Below, one piece after another: positions 13,058 to 20,336 of a stretch of DNA of 20,336 nt. The notes under the pieces are model-generated. The model worked only from the letters and a program-made list of their open reading frames with translations, did not search any database and was not told the DNA's origin. The DNA is from a virus: IMG/VR virus record IMGVR_UViG_3300002460_000202, positions 1-20,336 of that record, one strand, 5' to 3'. The position numbers were made by a program, and so were the translations under genes. Within the stretch, counting starts at the first letter, position 1. Each line of letters begins with the position of its first letter.

Positions 13058-13234
13058 ATGCCAACACCATTTGAAAAAAGGCCTTTCAGCATGTTTTCTG
13101 TTTCTGATGAAATCACTGTCAATCGAGTCGGGAAGAGAGTGACGATCAAAGGGCGGGACGGTACGTTTACGGATTCGGATTCAGTTGAGGCGAATTTACT
13201 TTTTGAAATACTTAAGGTGCTGAAAAAGAAATAG
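13058..13234 (+). CDS. hypothetical small phage protein, 58 aa
   Basis: ATG 13058 has GGGAG (13046-13050) 7 nt upstream, and the frame ends at TAG 13232-13234. The 58-aa product is mixed charge: an MPTPFEKRPFSMFSVSDEIT head, VNRVGKRVTIKGRDGTFTDS as a strand-rich centre, and a helical Lys-rich tail (LLFEILKVLKKK). The centre looks like two beta hairpins, reminiscent of a small SH3-like or DNA-contact fold, without a named family match. It is the first gene after the putative promoter and precedes the terminase genes by 24 nt. Confidence 0.7.
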   Translation: MPTPFEKRPFSMFSVSDEITVNRVGKRVTIKGRDGTFTDSDSVEANLLFEILKVLKKK

Positions 13235-13258
13235 TTACTATTTTAATATGAGGTTTTT

Positions 13259-13567
13259 ATGGCCGGAGTGAAAGGGAAAAGCGGAAGACGAAGCAACGCG
13301 AATGAAGATTTACGTCTTCGTGTACTCGATAAAGCCTGGGTTCTTATGGAAAGAGATCTTGATGATCCTGATTTAGACCCTATTGAAAAGCGAGAATTAT
13401 ATAAAGCCCTTTGTACTCGTAATGTTCCTCAACATGTTCAAGGTAATTTTAAACACGAAGTAACCGAAATGCCCGCGATCCAGAAAGAATATTCTGGTGA
13501 GGCCAATAATACCAACCGCATAGCGGAGTATTTCATTGGCTCGTCTCCTCCTCCCACAGATACTTGA
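13259..13567 (+). CDS. terS: probable terminase small subunit
   Basis: ATG 13259 follows GAGG (13250-13253). The 102-aa product starts MAGVKGKSGRRSNANEDLRL, a basic opening common to phage small terminase subunits, followed by a helical charged region (EKRELYKALCTRNVPQHVQG) and a disordered tail. Small terminases recognise the packaging site in phage DNA and feed it to the large subunit. The gene directly precedes the large subunit and overlaps it by 32 nt. Family assignment rests on position and composition; the sequence signature alone is weak. Confidence 0.65.
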   Translation: MAGVKGKSGRRSNANEDLRLRVLDKAWVLMERDLDDPDLDPIEKRELYKALCTRNVPQHVQGNFKHEVTEMPAIQKEYSGEANNTNRIAEYFIGSSPPPTDT

Positions 13568-14891
13568 TATCCCCGACAAGATTTTACCTCTTGTTGATCC
13601 TGATAACTTTAACAAGTATCGCTATTTCATTATCAAGGGCGGTCGCGGCGGCGGTAAGTCTCAAGGGGTGGCGAGGTTTGTTTTATACCTAAACGAGAAG
13701 TATAACCTTCGCACCGTCTGTGGCCGTGAGACGCAGAACTCAATATCTGAATCAGTCTATTCCCTTCTTTCAGATTTAATCCTCCAGTATCAATTGAATT
13801 TCGAAGTGGCCGCTTCTAAAATCTCATCCAGGGAAAAGTCAAGTGAATTGAATTTTAGAGGGTTTAGACAGCAGGGGGCGTGGAATATCCAAGGGCTTGA
13901 AGGGGTTGACCTTGTTTGGATTGATGAATCACAAGCTCTCACAAAGCCAACGCTCGACGTTCTTATTCCCACCATTCGTAAAGAAAACGCCAAGATCATA
14001 TTCACCATGAATCCCCACGTTCATAATGATCCTGTTATCGTCATGCTCGGCAAGCGCAAGGACTGTCTTGTTATAGACATCAATTACCTTGACAATCAGT
14101 TTTGCACCAATGCCCTTATCAATGAAGCCAATGAATGTAAAAAGCTATCCGAGAAAGATTATAAGCATATTTGGCTTGGGGAGCCTCTGGATCAGTCCGA
14201 GGACGCTCTTTATTCATTGGCTGACTTTGAATACGGCAAGAAGATGGCTCACTTACTCGCTCCGGGTTATGGGGTGAGGGTTGCCGGGTTTGACATTGCA
14301 AGGTTTGGGGATGATAAATGCGCCGCCTTCATCTTTCAACAAATGGGAGCATTGCACTGGGAAGAGATATTTTGTGATGAGTGGGACCATAAAGACTTAA
14401 ACTACACCACAGGCCGGATACTTATGATCTGCAATGAGCAGGGTGTCAACATGGCTGCCATTGATGAGGACGGAATAGGCTCTGGTCCCTTCGACACGCT
14501 CTCCAAAGGCCGTGGGCTTGAATACTTTGTTGGGTTTCGTAACCCAGGACTTAGTTATCAAGATAACAAGTCTTTCGGGAACACACGCACCTTAAACGCC
14601 TACAAGCTTAAAGACGGCCTTGTGAACGGCCATAGGCACGTAAAGAGTCAAAGAGCCATTGATGAGTGTTTAACTATTAAGTATACCTTCGATCATAATC
14701 AAAGACGCATTCTCGTATCGAAAGAAAAAATGAGAAAAGATGGGTTTAAATCTCCCAACATCGCGGACGCAATGATAATGGCCGAGAGTTTAATCGGTCA
14801 AGTTAAACAAAAACAGGATAGACAATACGAACCAAACATGCAACAATACGCGCATGAGGATAATCTTTTTAAAATAGCAGGAGTGAGATAA
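13536..14891 (+). CDS. terL: terminase large subunit (packaging ATPase/nuclease)
   Basis: The best start is TTG 13536, with GCGGAG 6 nt upstream. The 451-aa protein has Walker A GGRGGGKS (residues 35-42), Walker B VDLVWIDE (124-131), a coupling-type segment IIFTMNP (154-160) and a C-terminal RNase-H-like nuclease with acidic residues in AGFDIARFGDD (Asp253), MAAIDEDGIGSG (Asp310) and NIADAMIMA (Asp411). Length and motif order match the Terminase_3-type ATPase plus nuclease. It translocates and cuts concatemeric phage DNA into the procapsid at the portal. The gene overlaps the small subunit by 32 nt. Confidence 0.95.
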   Translation: MARLLLPQILDIPDKILPLVDPDNFNKYRYFIIKGGRGGGKSQGVARFVLYLNEKYNLRTVCGRETQNSISESVYSLLSDLILQYQLNFEVAASKISSREKSSELNFRGFRQQGAWNIQGLEGVDLVWIDESQALTKPTLDVLIPTIRKENAKIIFTMNPHVHNDPVIVMLGKRKDCLVIDINYLDNQFCTNALINEANECKKLSEKDYKHIWLGEPLDQSEDALYSLADFEYGKKMAHLLAPGYGVRVAGFDIARFGDDKCAAFIFQQMGALHWEEIFCDEWDHKDLNYTTGRILMICNEQGVNMAAIDEDGIGSGPFDTLSKGRGLEYFVGFRNPGLSYQDNKSFGNTRTLNAYKLKDGLVNGHRHVKSQRAIDECLTIKYTFDHNQRRILVSKEKMRKDGFKSPNIADAMIMAESLIGQVKQKQDRQYEPNMQQYAHEDNLFKIAGVR

Positions 14892-15164
14892 ATGGCACTT
14901 GGAACAACAGCGACAGTATTACTCGCTTTAGGCGCAGGTGGCGCGGCAGGATTTGGTGTTTCAAAGCTTATTTCAACTGGTGTTGGTAGTAAACTATCTT
15001 CACCAACGCCTTTACCTCAACCGCCAAGCGTAGAAGCCGCCGCTGGTAAAGCGGAGGAAGTGACCAGAAAGAAACGCGCCGCCATGACTCAAAGCATTTA
15101 CACCTCGCCTCTTGGAGTGGCGGGTGAAGCGCAAATAGCTCGCAAAACGCTTCTTGGACAGTGA
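14892..15164 (+). CDS. small phage head-module protein of unknown function, 90 aa
   Basis: ATG 14892 directly follows the terminase stop, with AGCAGGAG just upstream. The N-terminus is a short hydrophobic Ala/Gly stretch (TATVLLALGAGGAAGFGVSK), followed by a Pro-rich linker and a basic helix (GKAEEVTRKKRAAMTQ) that ends in SPLG...RKTLLGQ. From memory, short proteins with this Ala/Gly head, 'RKK' helix and terminal TLLG motif recur between terminase and portal genes of podoviruses. The head could be membrane-seeking or a packing helix. The role is unknown; a minor virion or ejection component is plausible. Confidence 0.75.
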   Translation: MALGTTATVLLALGAGGAAGFGVSKLISTGVGSKLSSPTPLPQPPSVEAAAGKAEEVTRKKRAAMTQSIYTSPLGVAGEAQIARKTLLGQ

Positions 15165-15598
15165 GGGTTGAAACCTATTCCGACCGTTATTTCCTAGATG
15201 TGGTTAAGCTCGTTGAGAACTTCCACCACGAGGCAGTCGGAGAGTATGATGATTTACTTGACCCTGATTCCGTGATTGAGACGATTAAATCATCCGATCA
15301 CGAAAACGCCTTTCTTCTTACTATTGAAGGTGCTTGCCAGGGCATTCTATTCGGTGTGACGTTCAAATCTCTGATAAACGGCGGGACGGTATTCCAAGAG
15401 ATCATTTGGTACGTGAACGAACCATTCAGACGATACGGCGTAAGATTGCTTCACGAAGTGGAAAAGTTATTGAAATCTCGCGGAGTTAGTATTATGATAA
15501 TGGCGGTGCTTGAAAACTCAAAGACCGAGAAGCTCAAAAGCTTTTATGAACTTCTTGGGTTTAAAAAGATGGAAACGCATTACGTGAGGTCACTTTAA
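15161..15598 (+). CDS. GNAT-family N-acetyltransferase
   Basis: GTG 15161 overlaps the previous stop (GTGA). The 145-aa protein has the GNAT layout: an N-terminal helix (YFLDVVKLVENFHHE), the acceptor strand FQEIIWYVNEPFRR, acetyl-CoA motif A as RRYGVRLLHEVEKLLKSRG (about residues 89-107; the usual R/QxxGxG/A loop is partly altered), the MIMAVLENS strand, and a terminal FYELLGFKKMETHY. It would transfer acetyl from acetyl-CoA to an unknown amine. GNAT genes between terminase and portal are seen in several podovirus genomes; whether the target is virion or host is unknown. Confidence 0.83.
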   Translation: MRVETYSDRYFLDVVKLVENFHHEAVGEYDDLLDPDSVIETIKSSDHENAFLLTIEGACQGILFGVTFKSLINGGTVFQEIIWYVNEPFRRYGVRLLHEVEKLLKSRGVSIMIMAVLENSKTEKLKSFYELLGFKKMETHYVRSL

Positions 15599-15657
15599 TC
15601 GGATATGCTGAACGGTGTAACCCTAACAGCGAATGGAACAAGAAACGCGCACTAAAT

Positions 15658-15846
15658 ATGTCCTCAAACGTAGCATCTCCAATTTCAAATAGTCCAATAA
15701 AACAGGTGTTGATTCCGGCCTCGCCGGATGAGCCTATGGTCATAGAGATAACCCCTAGAAGCGTTTTTGGCTTCTTTAAGGAGTTCTTATGCCGTATGCT
15801 CAGACTGAATCGAAGCCGGTTTCAAAGCCCCGCGCCGACGAGTTAA
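15658..15846 (+). CDS. possible 62-aa protein overlapping the portal start
   Basis: This frame fills much of a 190-bp gap between the acetyltransferase and the portal. ATG 15658 has no clear ribosome site. The product has a Ser/Pro-rich start and then QVLIPASPDEPMVIEITPRS and FGFFKEFLCRMLRL, which could be a strand and an amphipathic helix. It overlaps the portal gene by 58 nt, which is more than usual here. The frame stays open upstream to 15565 without a standard start. The composition is protein-like, but weak initiation makes this uncertain. Confidence 0.35.
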   Translation: MSSNVASPISNSPIKQVLIPASPDEPMVIEITPRSVFGFFKEFLCRMLRLNRSRFQSPAPTS

Positions 15847-17462
15847 TCCAGCAATACGAACAAGAATTAAGTAAACGCCGTAACTTTGAGAGTTACTGGC
15901 AGACCCTCCATGACTATTTTTACATCGAATCAGCCGATGTAAACAACACCTATTCGATTGGCAACGAAATTGACCCGTCCATGCTTTGGGATTCCACGAC
16001 CCTCGAAGCGTCGGATGTATTCGCATCCGGGTTTATGAACTATCTCACGCCTCCGACCTCCAAATGGTCAAGACTCCGTTCTAGAGATCCGGCGCTTCAA
16101 TCAAACGAAGCGGTCAACGTGTTCCTTGAAGACGTGATGGCCGAAGTCAATTACGCTCTTAACCGTTCTAACTTTTATGATCAGATGTTCCCGGCTTATA
16201 AGTCAAGCGGAGTGTATGGCACTACCTGTCTTTTTGAAGAAGAAGATGTCGAGGACGACATTCGTTTCTACAATATGCCACTTAAGCAGTGCGTGATTGT
16301 AGAGGACGCAAGAGGGAGAGTATGCAAATTTTACATTGAGTTTGAGTACACCTCAGAACAAGCCGCAGGCAAGTGGGGCGAAGATGCTTTATCCTCCGAG
16401 ATGAAGCAGGAAATTAGGGAAGGAAAAGGCCAATCCGTTAAGCATAAATTCCTTCTTTTTATAGCGGATCGTTACGTGCGGGAAATCCAAAAAGAAGACA
16501 AGCGAAACCTCCCAATCGAGGCCGTATGGATTGACGTTAAAGGACGTATGATCGTGGATGAGTCAGGGTACAACGAGTTTCCAGCGTTCGCGCATCGTTT
16601 TGACAGGAGGCCTTTTGTTCCTTGGGGTTTCTCTCCAGCTATGAAAGCACTGCCTTTCGCGAGGCTTTTAAACGCTATTGCCAAGACCAATCTTCGCACT
16701 ATGATGAAACACACCGACCCCCCGATTGCCGTGCCTCACAACGCCTTTTTAGCACCTTTTAACATGAATCCAAGAGCGATCAACACCTATAGAAAAGAGC
16801 AGATGAAAAGTGGTAAAGACATCTTCGCCTTCGGGAACTTCGGCGATCCTGGTATTGGCCTTCAAGCAGTCGAATATTATGCAGGGAAAGTAAAAGTCCT
16901 GATGTACCACGATGTGTTTCTTGCTTTCTCGAACATCACCAAAGACATGAATAACCCAGAGATCATGGAGCGAATCAACGAGAAAATGACGATGTTGGGG
17001 CCCGCGGTAGGCAGGTATTTGGATGAGGTCATAAGTCCAATTATTCAAAGAACCGTCGGAATCTTAGCGCGTCGCGGAAAGCTCCCCGATCCACCCATTG
17101 AGTTTCTTATGAGTTCGGGTTATGAGATTGACTTTGTTGGGGTTCTCGCGCAAGCCCAGCGCAGGGCCGAACTTAATACCCTCGTCACAGGACTCACGAT
17201 GATAGGGAATATGGCGCAGTTCTCACCTGAAGTCTTGGATAAGATTGACCCGGACAAGGTGACAGACGAAGTTTGGAGCATTACAGGCGCACCGGTGAAG
17301 GTTTTAAGGGATGACGATGAAGTACGTCAGATTAGGGAGGGACGAGCGGAGGCGGCCTTAAAACAGCAGGAAATGGCCGAGATTCACGCAGGGTCAGAGA
17401 TAGCAAAGAACGCCGGAGCCGCCGAGGCTGGATTTGCAAAGGCGAAGGAAACGAATAAATGA
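15789..17462 (+). CDS. head-tail connector (portal) protein, T7/BPP-1 type
   Basis: ATG 15789 follows AAGGAG (15777-15782). The 557-aa protein begins with a helix (RADELIQQYEQELSKRRNFE), then DPSMLWDSTTLEASDVFASG (about residues 58-77) and NYLTPPTSKWSRLR, all typical of the podovirus 'head to tail connecting protein' family. Further marks are RPFVPWGFSPAMKALPFARL, LNAIAKTNLRTMM and an Ala/Glu-rich C-terminal tail. Twelve copies form the DNA-entry ring that binds terminase during packaging and the tail afterwards. This family is the main evidence that the phage is podovirus-like. Confidence 0.93.
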   Translation: MPYAQTESKPVSKPRADELIQQYEQELSKRRNFESYWQTLHDYFYIESADVNNTYSIGNEIDPSMLWDSTTLEASDVFASGFMNYLTPPTSKWSRLRSRDPALQSNEAVNVFLEDVMAEVNYALNRSNFYDQMFPAYKSSGVYGTTCLFEEEDVEDDIRFYNMPLKQCVIVEDARGRVCKFYIEFEYTSEQAAGKWGEDALSSEMKQEIREGKGQSVKHKFLLFIADRYVREIQKEDKRNLPIEAVWIDVKGRMIVDESGYNEFPAFAHRFDRRPFVPWGFSPAMKALPFARLLNAIAKTNLRTMMKHTDPPIAVPHNAFLAPFNMNPRAINTYRKEQMKSGKDIFAFGNFGDPGIGLQAVEYYAGKVKVLMYHDVFLAFSNITKDMNNPEIMERINEKMTMLGPAVGRYLDEVISPIIQRTVGILARRGKLPDPPIEFLMSSGYEIDFVGVLAQAQRRAELNTLVTGLTMIGNMAQFSPEVLDKIDPDKVTDEVWSITGAPVKVLRDDDEVRQIREGRAEAALKQQEMAEIHAGSEIAKNAGAAEAGFAKAKETNK

Positions 17463-17656
17463 ATATCACTTTCAATTTTGAAATAGGCGATATCGTGAAG
17501 CTTCCAATCGGTGGAATTGGCAGAGTTCTAGGACAGCGTTCTTTCGGCCAAGGCTCCGAATATAATGTCAGATATTTCAATAACGGTGATGAGAAGTCTG
17601 TATGGTTTTTTGAAGATGAGATTGAATTAAAAGAACGAAAAAATGACAAACCTTAA
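17459..17656 (+). CDS. small SH3-like barrel protein, 65 aa
   Basis: ATG 17459 overlaps the portal stop (ATGA). The 65-aa product reads as a row of short strands: NITFNFEIGDIVKLPIGG, IGRVLGQRSFGQGSEYNVRY and KSVWFFEDEIEL. The 'GDxVxLP..GxGxV' opening and 'WFxExELE' ending look like a small SH3-type barrel of the kind often encoded beside phage portal genes. I do not know its function. It overlaps the next gene by 14 nt. Confidence 0.7.
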   Translation: MNITFNFEIGDIVKLPIGGIGRVLGQRSFGQGSEYNVRYFNNGDEKSVWFFEDEIELKERKNDKP

Positions 17657-17900
17657 AAACATCGACGATGTCAAAGCCCTTCAATCTAATCTCCGTGCTT
17701 CACTTGATACGCCTCAAGGCAAAGAGGTTGTTACCTTCTTAGAGGAAATATGTGGTTGGTATGACTTTGAGGAGAGCGACCCAAACAAGATTTTAATCGC
17801 TCATGGCAAGAGACAAATTTTGGCAACACTGAAAACTCTGCTCAGACTACCGGCAGAGCAAATCGTAACGATAGCACAAAAAGGAGAATACAATGGATAA
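17643..17900 (+). CDS. Bbp19-like phage head-module protein
   Basis: The 85-aa, mostly helical protein contains DTPQGKEVVTFLEEICGWYD and PNKILIAHGKRQILATLKTL. The 'TPxGKxVLxxLE' followed by 'GxRxILxxI' pattern matches, as I recall it, the Bbp19-like family (from Bordetella phage BPP-1) that lies between portal and scaffold genes. The ATG at 17643 lies inside the previous gene, and the end overlaps the next by 8 nt. The precise role is unknown; gene order suggests head assembly. Confidence 0.7.
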   Translation: MTNLKNIDDVKALQSNLRASLDTPQGKEVVTFLEEICGWYDFEESDPNKILIAHGKRQILATLKTLLRLPAEQIVTIAQKGEYNG

Positions 17901-18753
17901 TCCCGATCCGGCAGCACCGCCGATAAATCCCGACCCAGCAGCACCACCCGTAACACCACAGGCACCAGCAGCATTTAATTGGAAGGCGAGTTTAGCTCCA
18001 GACTTGGCTAATGCGCCTTCAATGAAGAAGTTTGAAGACACAAAAGAAGGTTTTAACGAAGCCGTTAAAAGCCACCTTCTTTTGGAAAAACTCTTGGGGT
18101 ATGAGAAAGTCCCTATCCCAAAAAGCAAGGATGATACGGTGGCATGGGAGATTTTCTCAAAAGCAATGGGTATCCCCGTCAAACCAGATGGATATGGGCT
18201 GCCTGACGTTGAGATCCCCGCGACAATGAAGGGACTGACATTTGATAAGGCGAAGTTCTCGGAAATCGTCCATCAGAATAAGCTTACTCCAGATGCCGCG
18301 AAAGGCTTGTGGGGGGCTTATACCGATATGACAAAACAAGCCTACGCCAAGGCTATGAAAGATCAGCAAGACAAAATAACTGGTCTTATCAATCAGCTTA
18401 AAGGCGAATGGGGAGACGCCTATCAGTCAAAGGTTGAGCTTGGTCAAATGGTCATAAATAAATTCTCAAGCGATCAAGAAACCAATGATTTTGTCACGGC
18501 GACTCTTTCGTCAGATCCGCGCGGTGTGAAATTTCTAGCGCTGATCGGAGATCAGTTCGCAGAGAATAAGATCGGGGAATTTAAGTATCAGAGGCATTCA
18601 TTAACGCCTGACGAAGCGCAAGCCGAGATTGATTCGATCCGTAGGGATATGAATCATCCGTACAACAACGCGAAATCTTCTCAGGCTGAAAGAGATCGAG
18701 CGATTGATTTTGTAAACTCGCTTATCGGAGTAGCAAGAAGACCCAAAGGATAA
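17893..18753 (+). CDS. capsid scaffolding protein
   Basis: ATG 17893 has AAAAGGAG upstream. The 286-aa protein begins with a Pro/Ala-rich repeat (two PDPAAPP blocks, residues 4-20), then FNWKASLAPDLANAPSMKKF (28-47), a 'LLLEKLLGYEKVPIPKSKDD' block, and GIPVKPDGYGLPDVEIP. It then becomes a highly charged helix with MKDQQDKITGLINQLKGEWG. This 'lap-d.l...s..kf.d....LlekllG....P' opening is typical of phage scaffolds that lie just before the capsid gene. Scaffolds guide procapsid assembly and then leave. The PDPAAPP repeats are probably disordered. Confidence 0.85.
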   Translation: MDNPDPAAPPINPDPAAPPVTPQAPAAFNWKASLAPDLANAPSMKKFEDTKEGFNEAVKSHLLLEKLLGYEKVPIPKSKDDTVAWEIFSKAMGIPVKPDGYGLPDVEIPATMKGLTFDKAKFSEIVHQNKLTPDAAKGLWGAYTDMTKQAYAKAMKDQQDKITGLINQLKGEWGDAYQSKVELGQMVINKFSSDQETNDFVTATLSSDPRGVKFLALIGDQFAENKIGEFKYQRHSLTPDEAQAEIDSIRRDMNHPYNNAKSSQAERDRAIDFVNSLIGVARRPKG

Positions 18754-18890
18754 GCTTTAAGCCCCCGAAGGTTTAAGTGATTGGCCAGATAACTTGAAAT
18801 AGCCTGGCAAGGTTCGCGCAAGATGCGACCCTCTTTGTTAGAGGACAATCAAATCCCAAGCTTGGTTTAACTTTAACAAGGAGAATCACA
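18754..18890 (+). promoter_or_regulatory. structured leader before the major capsid gene
   Basis: This is the longest uninterrupted gap of the head module (137 bp). By eye it holds four local hairpins: 18755-18763 with 18770-18777 (8 bp, one bulge, one G-T); 18784-18788 with 18804-18808 (GCCAG/CTGGC); 18811-18817 with 18825-18830 (one bulge); and 18830-18834 with 18840-18844 (CCTCT/AGAGG). A 10-bp palindrome CCAAGCTTGG lies at 18856-18865, and AAGGAG (18878-18883) sits 7 nt before the capsid ATG. No T-tract follows the first hairpin, so a terminator is doubtful. It may stabilise or regulate the capsid mRNA; an RNA-processing site is another option. Confidence 0.5.
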
Positions 18891-19781
18891 ATGGCAGACA
18901 CACAAGCCAACGTATTTGCGCAAGCGTATGCCGCGAATATAATGCAGTTGGCGCAACAGAAGTATTCCAAACTCCTGCCCATCGTGTACATGAAACCAAA
19001 CGTCAAGGCGAAGGTCTTTTTCCAAGACCAGATTGGCCAATGGGAAATGTCCACAAAGGGTAGCCGCAACGTGCAAACCCCGAACAACGATCCGAACCTC
19101 GGTCGCCGCAGGGGTACGATGGTTGATTTCCACGACAATCGAATGCTCGACCGTGGGGATGAGCTAAGGATGTTGTCCGATCCACGTTCAGCCTACACAA
19201 TCGCCGCAGCGCAGTCTCTTGGAAGACAGATTGATACTGTCATCGCCGAGAAGATTCTGGCTACGGCGAATACTGGTGAAACCGGATCTAGCACAATCAC
19301 ACTTGGGACGACCGCTATTGCGGCGCACTTAAACCCAACCGGTGGCTTAACGCAAGGAACGGCGGCAACGTTGACGTTCGCTCGCGTTCGGGCAGTCAAG
19401 AGGGTTTTGGACTTGGAGGATGTCGAAGAAGAAGACCGCTTTTTCGTCATCACGCCTCAAGGTTTGGACGCTCTCTTAAATACCACCCAAGCGACATCCT
19501 CGGACTACGTGGCTATCAAGGCACTTGTCAGAGGTGACATCGACACTTGGATGGGTTTCAAGTGGATCGTCTCAAATCAGCTCTCGTCCTCTGGGACTGT
19601 AACGAGCTGCTTTGCCATGCAGAGGTATGGTCTCTGTTTGGCGATGGGCGCTGAGCCGATGGTTAGGACAGATGAACGTACTGACTTGTCTTATTCTTGG
19701 CAGGTCTACTACGAGTTGAACATCGGAGCGGTTCGTTTGGAAGAAGCCCGCGTTTGCGAAGTTCAGTTAACGAGTGAATAA
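18891..19781 (+). CDS. major capsid protein, HK97-fold type
   Basis: ATG 18891 has AAGGAG 7 nt upstream. The 296-aa protein begins ADTQANVFAQAYAANIMQLA (N-arm) and contains GQWEMSTKGSRNVQTPNNDP (about residues 48-67), SAYTIAAAQSLGRQIDTVIA (103-122), TFARVRAVKRVLDLEDV, and RFFVITPQGLDALLNTT (about 183-199), then TDLSYSWQVYYELNIGAVRL. This is the pattern of the podovirus 'phage capsid' family found downstream of scaffolds. Hundreds of copies would form the icosahedral shell. The strong ribosome site and the structured leader fit high expression. Confidence 0.9.
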   Translation: MADTQANVFAQAYAANIMQLAQQKYSKLLPIVYMKPNVKAKVFFQDQIGQWEMSTKGSRNVQTPNNDPNLGRRRGTMVDFHDNRMLDRGDELRMLSDPRSAYTIAAAQSLGRQIDTVIAEKILATANTGETGSSTITLGTTAIAAHLNPTGGLTQGTAATLTFARVRAVKRVLDLEDVEEEDRFFVITPQGLDALLNTTQATSSDYVAIKALVRGDIDTWMGFKWIVSNQLSSSGTVTSCFAMQRYGLCLAMGAEPMVRTDERTDLSYSWQVYYELNIGAVRLEEARVCEVQLTSE

Positions 19782-19806
19782 TCCCTATAGGGGAGAGGAG
19801 TAAGTC

Positions 19807-20298
19807 ATGGCAGAAGCAAGCAATGTAGCAAAGTATACCGCAGGCGGTAGTGGCGATAACGTCATCGCTGACGGATATATCAAAACCGTGGAGAAGGTGT
19901 GGATCGATTCTTATACAATCGCATTCACGAATACCAACACCACGATTGATATTGCCGTGTTGCCGCTCAACAAGAAGATCACCAGTATTGATGTTGAAAT
20001 TGAAACGAGCATAACCCAGACCTCTGGGACTGTTTCGGTAGGTTTCAGCACTGACGCTTCGGTTGATACCTTCATGGCGCCGCATACGTTCACCCATAAT
20101 CTGACGAGAACCGGCATTCAGCTCCCACGCGGGGGCGGGTATATCGGGCCTACGACGACGGGTGTTTCGGTTGCGTTTCATGGGGCTTTCGACGGTTATC
20201 AGTTTGTGACGACGGGGACGCAAGTCACCGTCTCGGTCAAGCTGAATAACTGGATCATGACGACTGGAACTTTAAAGTCAGTCGTGCGGTACACGTAA
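19807..20298 (+). CDS. probable capsid decoration/cement protein
   Basis: ATG 19807 follows GAGGAG. The 163-aa product is almost entirely beta-strand and Thr/Ser/Val-rich (AFTNTNTTIDIAVLPLNKKI, TSIDVEIETSITQTSGTVSV, GYQFVTTGTQVTVSVKLNNW). It has no hydrophobic segment. Position directly after the capsid gene and an all-beta make-up match capsid cement proteins such as BPP-1 Bbp16. A CCCTATAGGG palindrome (19783-19792) lies in the 25-bp gap before it. Similarity is by position and fold type, so moderate. Confidence 0.65.
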   Translation: MAEASNVAKYTAGGSGDNVIADGYIKTVEKVWIDSYTIAFTNTNTTIDIAVLPLNKKITSIDVEIETSITQTSGTVSVGFSTDASVDTFMAPHTFTHNLTRTGIQLPRGGGYIGPTTTGVSVAFHGAFDGYQFVTTGTQVTVSVKLNNWIMTTGTLKSVVRYT

Positions 20299-20315
20299 CA
20301 AATAAAGATCGGCGG

Positions 20316-20336
20316 GGGGCGTCCAAAAGACGCTCT
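20316..20336 (+). terminator. likely intrinsic terminator, cut by window edge
   Basis: The hairpin 20316-20323 pairs with 20329-20336 (six good pairs GCGTC/GACGC plus flanking G-C and two G-T) around a 5-nt loop CAAAA. It starts 18 bp after the cement-gene stop in a G-rich stretch. A T-tract would have to lie beyond the window, so this is provisional. A terminator here would make the capsid and cement genes a high-level transcript. Confidence 0.45.

Noticed and set aside
15606-15656. 16-codon frame between acetyltransferase and portal.
   Set aside because: Too short, with no ribosome site and no coupling overlap.
19783-19792. Palindrome CCCTATAGGG between capsid and cement genes as a terminator or operator.
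   Set aside because: It has no loop or T-tract, is only 10 bp, and sits against the cement gene's ribosome site; chance or a weak translational element is as likely.
947-20223. Many minus-strand open frames of 60-190 codons, including 19663-20223 opposite the capsid and cement genes.
   Set aside because: All lie opposite strongly supported + strand genes, lack ribosome sites and recognisable motifs, and would collide with the evident operon direction.
1-20336. tRNA genes, integrase, repressor, lysis and tail genes.
   Set aside because: Looked for cloverleaf-like segments and family motifs; none was convincing in this window.

Overview
The window is one strand of a tailed double-stranded DNA bacteriophage genome, or an integrated or metagenome-assembled copy of one. 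Every credible gene is on the + strand. Genes are packed with 4-base start/stop overlaps (ATGA, GTGA or TTGA) and clear AGGAG-type ribosome sites. The right third is a packaging and head module: small and large terminase subunits, T7/BPP-1-type head-tail connector (portal), Bbp19-like protein, scaffold, major capsid protein and a probable capsid cement protein. This order and the connector type suggest a short-tailed (podovirus-like) phage. A phage-encoded outer-membrane beta-barrel suggests a Gram-negative host. No integrase, repressor, tRNA or tail gene is visible.

Layout. 1-1046: end of a preceding gene block, with a coiled-coil fragment, a 65-aa unknown protein and a secreted beta-barrel protein. 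1061-13000: a roughly 12-kb accessory block for glycan synthesis and transfer. It encodes a cupin, a short DegT-type sugar aminotransferase, a DesVI/TylM1-like methyltransferase, one GT4 and four GT2 glycosyltransferases, an HprK-like P-loop protein, two sugar-nucleotide epimerase/dehydratases (one close to CDP-paratose 2-epimerase), a radical-SAM enzyme, a TMTC-like GT-C membrane protein with C-terminal TPR-like repeats, and several microproteins. 3684-4355 interrupts this block with a 90-bp in-phase array of 18 GGCRH pentamers, followed by an unrecognised 181-aa protein that ends in a glycine-rich loop. 13008-20336: a putative promoter, a 58-aa gene, and the packaging and head genes, with a multi-hairpin leader before the capsid gene and a hairpin at the right edge that looks like a terminator.

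How the genes could work together. The cupin, aminotransferase and methyltransferase trio resembles pathways to methylated amino-deoxysugars, and the epimerases would supply further nucleotide sugars. The GT2/GT4 enzymes would assemble a glycan, and the GT-C protein could transfer sugar from a lipid carrier at the membrane. No nucleotidyltransferase, 4,6-dehydratase, flippase or polymerase is seen, so the block would need host precursors. The likeliest outcome is remodelling of the host surface polysaccharide (receptor masking or seroconversion). Glycosylation of virion proteins is the alternative. The least explained element is the GGCRH array and its adjacent gene.
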